Positions 60,008 through 64,000 of a stretch of 64,000 nt of DNA are shown here, piece by piece; position 1 is the stretch's first letter, and each line of letters opens with the position of its first letter. The translations under genes and the position numbers were made by a program. The stretch is from assembly GCA_037157565.1 (NCBI GenBank), contig JAZHRO010000019.1:64912501-64976500 (forward strand). The letters run 5' to 3'. The stretch is from Thalassia testudinum (taxonomy: Eukaryota; Streptophyta; Magnoliopsida; Alismatales; Hydrocharitaceae). The notes under the pieces are model-generated. The model did not search any database and was not told where the DNA came from. It saw nothing but the letters and a program-made list of their open reading frames with translations.

Positions 60008-60947
60008 TGTGGGACTTTAGTCCCACATCGATTGCTGAAGACCAGACGCAGTGAGTTAAATTGATTTTCTGCTTCCAGCTTATCGCCTCAAGTAACACAC
60101 TTGGTGGGTGAGGTCCCCCTCCACCCCTTCACAAACGCCTCGCCCGTGACACTATGCACGCGGGCCTGGCACTGACCCGACCCGCCTAACCTGTGCACAC
60201 TTCGGATGTGACTCACTCACACAGCCTTGGTCCCAAGTGCGCTTTACTCGAATCCAATTGCCCGAGGCTCTGGGAGAGCGGATCCTAGAGAGAGAAAGAA
60301 AGAGAGAGTGCGGGGGTTTGGGGAGTGTTTTGGTCTAAAGATCAACGGCTGGCACTTAGCTGTTTGGAGAAGAAACCCTTCCCCTTGTGAGTGAAGAGAA
60401 GGAAGAAGAATAGAAGCCAAAGAGAGAAAAGAAAGAAGAAGCAGAGAAAGAAGGCAGTCAAGAATAAAAGGGAAAGTACTGTAGCAAACACATGTTTAAG
60501 TCGTCTGATGGTTTATGGCGACGTCTAACTTGGGTAAAGCAGTTGATACTGTTAATATTTTTGAGTACCTAAGTTTGAATGGTTGATGGCACTATTACAT
60601 TATTTGAACTCAATGCATATATGCTTAAATTGAATAATTGGTGATCTAAATCACCATTGTTTTTGCTTTGAGATTCTTTTTGCCATGCATAACTATTGTT
60701 AAACTCATGCTTTACATTGATTATCATTTCTGAGTAATTATTATTCATTTCTTGGTATTATTTGGCTTGAACTTTGTGCTCATTTATATTATTTATTGAG
60801 ATTAGCGATTGAATTCCTACTTGCTCCCAGCGAACGATCTCGAACTTTCATTTGAGTTATAAATTTTATCTGTTGTTTGAGCTATTTTTGAGGATTTATT
60901 ACTACAATGAATGCATCTTCTAAAACCTTGATTTAGCCCTATCAACA
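60008..60947 (+). repeat. Probable 5' LTR of a Ty3-gypsy element
   Basis: The right end (CAACA at 60943-60947) is fixed by the primer site three bases on. The left end is proposed at TGTGGGACTTTAGTCCCACA, a perfect 9-bp stem with a TT loop that starts with TG. The length (about 940 bp) is plausible, but no target duplication or second LTR is in the window, so the left limit is inference. Confidence 0.45.
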
Positions 60948-60950
60948 TTT

Positions 60951-60970
60951 TGGTGCCGTTGCCGGGGAGG
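60951..60970 (+). other. tRNA-Asp-type primer-binding site of a Ty3-gypsy element
   Basis: TGGTGCCGTTGCCGGGGAGG differs by one base from the TGGCGCCGTTGCCGGGGA complementary to the 3' end of plant tRNA-Asp, as used by Athila/Tat-type elements. It is positioned three bases after an ACA LTR end. Confidence 0.85.
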
Positions 60971-62146
60971 AACACGCAATTCACCGCTATTCTTCTGCTA
61001 TATTTTGATTATATTTGAGCACTGACTTACCCTGTTTGCTTTCTTGCGATTTTGCGAGGTACTTCACGAGGAGATCTTTCGCGCAAATCAACCACTCCAA
61101 GGTAGGTAACTTCTCTATTCTTCCTTAATTAACCTCCTAATCTTGGAAAGATAAAAATAAATAGGAAACAATCAATTATGAATTACTTACCTTATTTTTC
61201 ATAGTAATCATCATTTAAAAGGCAAGTTTCCCGATTTGTGAAATTTTTTTTTCTAATTGAGGATTGAGACGATTTTGTTTAGAATTTCCTACCCCAAATT
61301 TTCTGTGCCTATTAGGGACTACGCTTAATTTCTAATCTTCTTGGACTATGCACCTCTTGTTTGAAGTCCAAGGAGAACATTTTAAGATCAAATTGGATGC
61401 AGAATAGAGCCAATTAGGGTTTCAATTCTAGGGTTTGAAGTGTTAGTACACATTTTTGCCTTTATAAAAGGAAAGTTACCCTCCCGCATTTGTGTGTTAC
61501 CCAAGCCCTTGATTGAAAAGATCTAATCAACAAAACCCTAAAAATCAGGCTCTAATTTCACTTGAATCTTAAAACCCTTGGACCTAATAACCTAAGAGTC
61601 AAATCAGGGTGATTTCTAGGTCTTGACCTAGATCTCATTTGCCATCTTTAGGGCAGGTCAGGTGAAGTTGGTATACATTGTAGGCCAACCAATCTTCAAA
61701 TTAGGTCACAAGTTAAGTTAACTTCTAATCAAGTAAAACTCAAGGCACAAATGAGGACATAAAATTGGTAGGCTTAAGGTCTTAAGTTCGTACATTCTGG
61801 TCTACCTGGACCCTCAGTGACAGGGAAGGTCGGGTGAGGGAAACCCTGTAACCCTTGGGGACGCTCTACCGTGTAGGAGTCTTTGCCGGCCTCTCCCTTC
61901 CTGGACACCCAGGTAATTCTCGAGTGTGCGAATTTCTGATTTAGAGGTATCATCCACCTCGAAGCTGCCTTAGTCATCCAAAAATCTTTGGGTGCCTTGA
62001 TTGGGTCAAATCTCACATCCAGTCCCTCATCCCTTCTATTTAGATCACATACATAGATTATCTTAGGGATTTCTTTCAGATCTGATCAACTCCAATCTGA
62101 ACCTGAGTTTTGATTCTACATCTTGATTCCACCATTTGATTAAAAA
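60971..62146 (+). other. Leader of the Ty3-gypsy element
   Basis: About 1.2 kb between primer site and the first long frame. No coding similarity recognised. Long leaders are usual in Tat/Athila-type elements. Confidence 0.5.
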
Positions 62147-63415
62147 ATGCAGCCATACTATATAGGAAGACTATTTAGAAAACCTGAGTCCCAAATGAGC
62201 TTGAAAGAAAAGATACTTGAGAATGCTTATAGAAACCATGAAGAATATTATAAAAGGGCCATTCAGGAAAAATTTGTGAAATCAATGAACCACATTTTGG
62301 ACCATATAATGATGATTTGGACACATATGAAACACGGTTCAACCTGGGATCACCTATTAGCAGAACATAGTGAATTGGTGAAATTACACAACAATGATTG
62401 TCTGCAATGTTGGTCAAACCCTTCACTTCCAGAAAATTTCCAGGAATTTTTAAAAGAACAGGTAGAATTGTTGAATAAGTTGTATAAGACAATTGATAAA
62501 AAATGCATGTTTGAAACTAATAAAACATCTTGGAGTAAGACTAGTGATCAACACAGTTTTCCAATTCCCAGGTTCAAGAATTAGGGTTGTTGTGGACCCC
62601 CAACCCAAATGGAATATGATCCAACTTATGTACAGACTGATACACCTAATCTTGAGTTGGGTTGGGACGGTCCAATTGCAGGTGCTCCCAATTTTGAGCC
62701 AGCCTTAGAGATACGGGAACCTGGTTCACCTAGCTTTGAATTCCTAGACACCTGTAATGATGAACTTAAAACAGAACTCCTTGAGAATGTAAATCCCGAG
62801 CCTTATCCTGTTAGGGTAATTCTCGAGGATGATTCTGATATCCCAATAGAGCTCAGCTTAGATTCTAGTAATACAATCCACACCCTTAGCCTAGAATCTG
62901 GATTTGAGCCTATTTGGGATAATTACGAGGCCTCATGTGATGAGAATCAAATTTTCGGTCTGAAATACGATTCGGGGCCTATGTTTGATGACTACACTTC
63001 TCCAGACTCCTCCGAAATATAGATGAAGTTGTCAGAAATCACGCCAATTTACGACACAGCGACCGAGGAGCAGGAAGAATTAGGATTCGATTGGGTCTTC
63101 CCTACAAGCCAAGAACCCAAGCCCAAACCTAATAGGGACACCTCTTTGAGTTTGGACTCTGAGTTTAGGTTAGATCCAAGTCAGGTTGCTGCTTCTCTAC
63201 ATCTCGACTCATTTTGTGGTGGAACTATCGATTTGAAATCAGGTTCAGAAACTTCTCGCAAATTCTTCGACGATTTCGAATCTTACTCTGATTTCGGAGA
63301 ATCTTTATTTCCTGACGTCTACGAGACAATTTACGATTCTAACAAACTTAAGTCAATAGACTTAAAAAAGCTCAAAATTGATTCATTGACACTACTCCCC
63401 AGGTCTTCATCCTGA
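62147..63415 (+). pseudogene. Gypsy-associated ORF, one frame split by two TAG codons
   Basis: Three stretches (62147-62584, 62609-63022, 63023-63415) lie in a single reading frame of 1269 nt. They are separated only by TAG at 62582-62584 and TAG at 63020-63022, with TGA at the end. The first part is basic and helical (KEKILENAYRNHEEYYKRAI, STWDHLLAEHSELVKLHNN, ENFQEFLKEQVELLNKLYK); the rest is strongly acidic, rich in Ser, Asp, Glu and Pro. I do not recognise a domain; no CCHC knuckle or protease motif is present. By position it could be gag or the extra ORF that precedes gag in some Tat/Ogre elements. A pseudogene, or a frame read by amber suppression. Confidence 0.55.
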
Positions 63416-64000
63416 ACTTAAAAGTAACCTAGGTCAACTTGAATTCATGTCAATTGAGTAGTATAGTGTCAAGTTAACCTAACATTTTAAATTTTAGTTC
63501 TTTTTAATTGGTTGAGTCCAGGTCGTTCGCTAGGAGGCATAACTTAGTTTGAATTCACCACTAAATCCTAAGCTACTTATGAGAATTATAATTAAATTTA
63601 CTTTAATAATATGAATCTTGCTTAAGAATTTTCAATTGAAAAACATGCAAAATTCCATAAGGAAAACATATTTACACATATGATTTGCTATTACAAATAA
63701 GTAAACATGTTTATTTCTTTAATTTCTTCTTATTTACAAGAGATTAAGGCAAGAAAAGAGGAATTCAAATGAATATATGCCTTATTACATCATTTATGAT
63801 CAAAAGAAATTAGTAGAGTACAAGAAATTAGACATCTTAAAAAGATATCAGACGTCTTCAGCACTATTCATTCTTCTCTGTTCTTCAGCCTTCATCTTAT
63901 TCTACCGTCTCTCTCTCTCTCTTCCTTACTCTTTACCTTTCTATCTTGCGCATATTTCTTCTTTAACGTCTCTTCTTCTCTTTCTTTTCTTTCTTCTTAT
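63416..64000 (+). other. Downstream of the gypsy ORF, unclassified
   Basis: AT-rich, ending in a CT/TC-rich stretch at the window edge. One ATCAGACGTCTT word at about 63847 matches the palindrome found in the Sirevirus-like LTR. Confidence 0.4.

Noticed and set aside
1..64000. Search for gene clusters, defence-type systems, rRNA or organellar insertions.
   Set aside because: Nothing of the kind seen; apart from one kinase gene the window is explained by transposons and anonymous AT-rich DNA.

Overview
This is nuclear DNA from a flowering plant. The evidence is one split protein-coding gene with canonical GT/AG introns, buried in Ty1-copia, Ty3-gypsy, SINE and non-autonomous DNA transposons. 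The large TE-filled introns and AT-rich background would fit a monocot such as a palm, but nothing I can see fixes the species.

Only one host gene is convincing. It lies on the minus strand between 44043 (ATG) and the left edge of the window and encodes a PAS-domain Raf-like MAPKKK (RAF10/RAF11-type architecture). Six coding exons are visible: 43649-44043, 28133-28514, 27338-27989, 26869-26909, 5160-5228 and 1723-1823. They join in phase into about 546 codons: N-terminal coiled coil, PAS domain, Ser-rich linker, and the kinase N-lobe through the FLPR segment. The catalytic loop, activation loop and C-lobe must lie left of position 1. Introns 1 (15.1 kb) and 4 (21.6 kb) are built mostly of transposable elements, yet the visible splice sites and reading phase are intact.

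Layout: 1-1722, last visible intron with LTR remnants. 1824-5159, intron 5 with a Mutator-like element and an array of GCACCGGTGC-type palindromes. 5229-26868, intron 4, holding at least four copia elements: element A carries element B in its integrase, and B carries a Tourist-like MITE in its 3' LTR; element C sits inside the reverse transcriptase of a fragment D; and a minus-strand element E/F has two protease-integrase modules. 28515-43648, intron 1, with a zinc-knuckle pseudogene, a 1.4 kb TRIM-like element, copia remnants, a tRNA-derived SINE, a TIR element with a 43-bp minisatellite, and two hAT-like insertions. 44044-64000, the gene's 5' side and then intergenic repeats: a foldback element, a Sirevirus-like LTR with 13 GACGTC palindrome cores, a hAT-like element, and the 5' end of a Ty3-gypsy element with a tRNA-Asp-type primer site and one long reading frame interrupted by two TAG codons.

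I see no prokaryotic-style system, CRISPR array or gene cluster. The observations most worth a second look are the two palindrome arrays, the foldback and purine-rich-core DNA elements, the nested and recombinant copia structures, and the gypsy frame split by two amber codons. All TE boundaries were read by eye and may be off by several bases.
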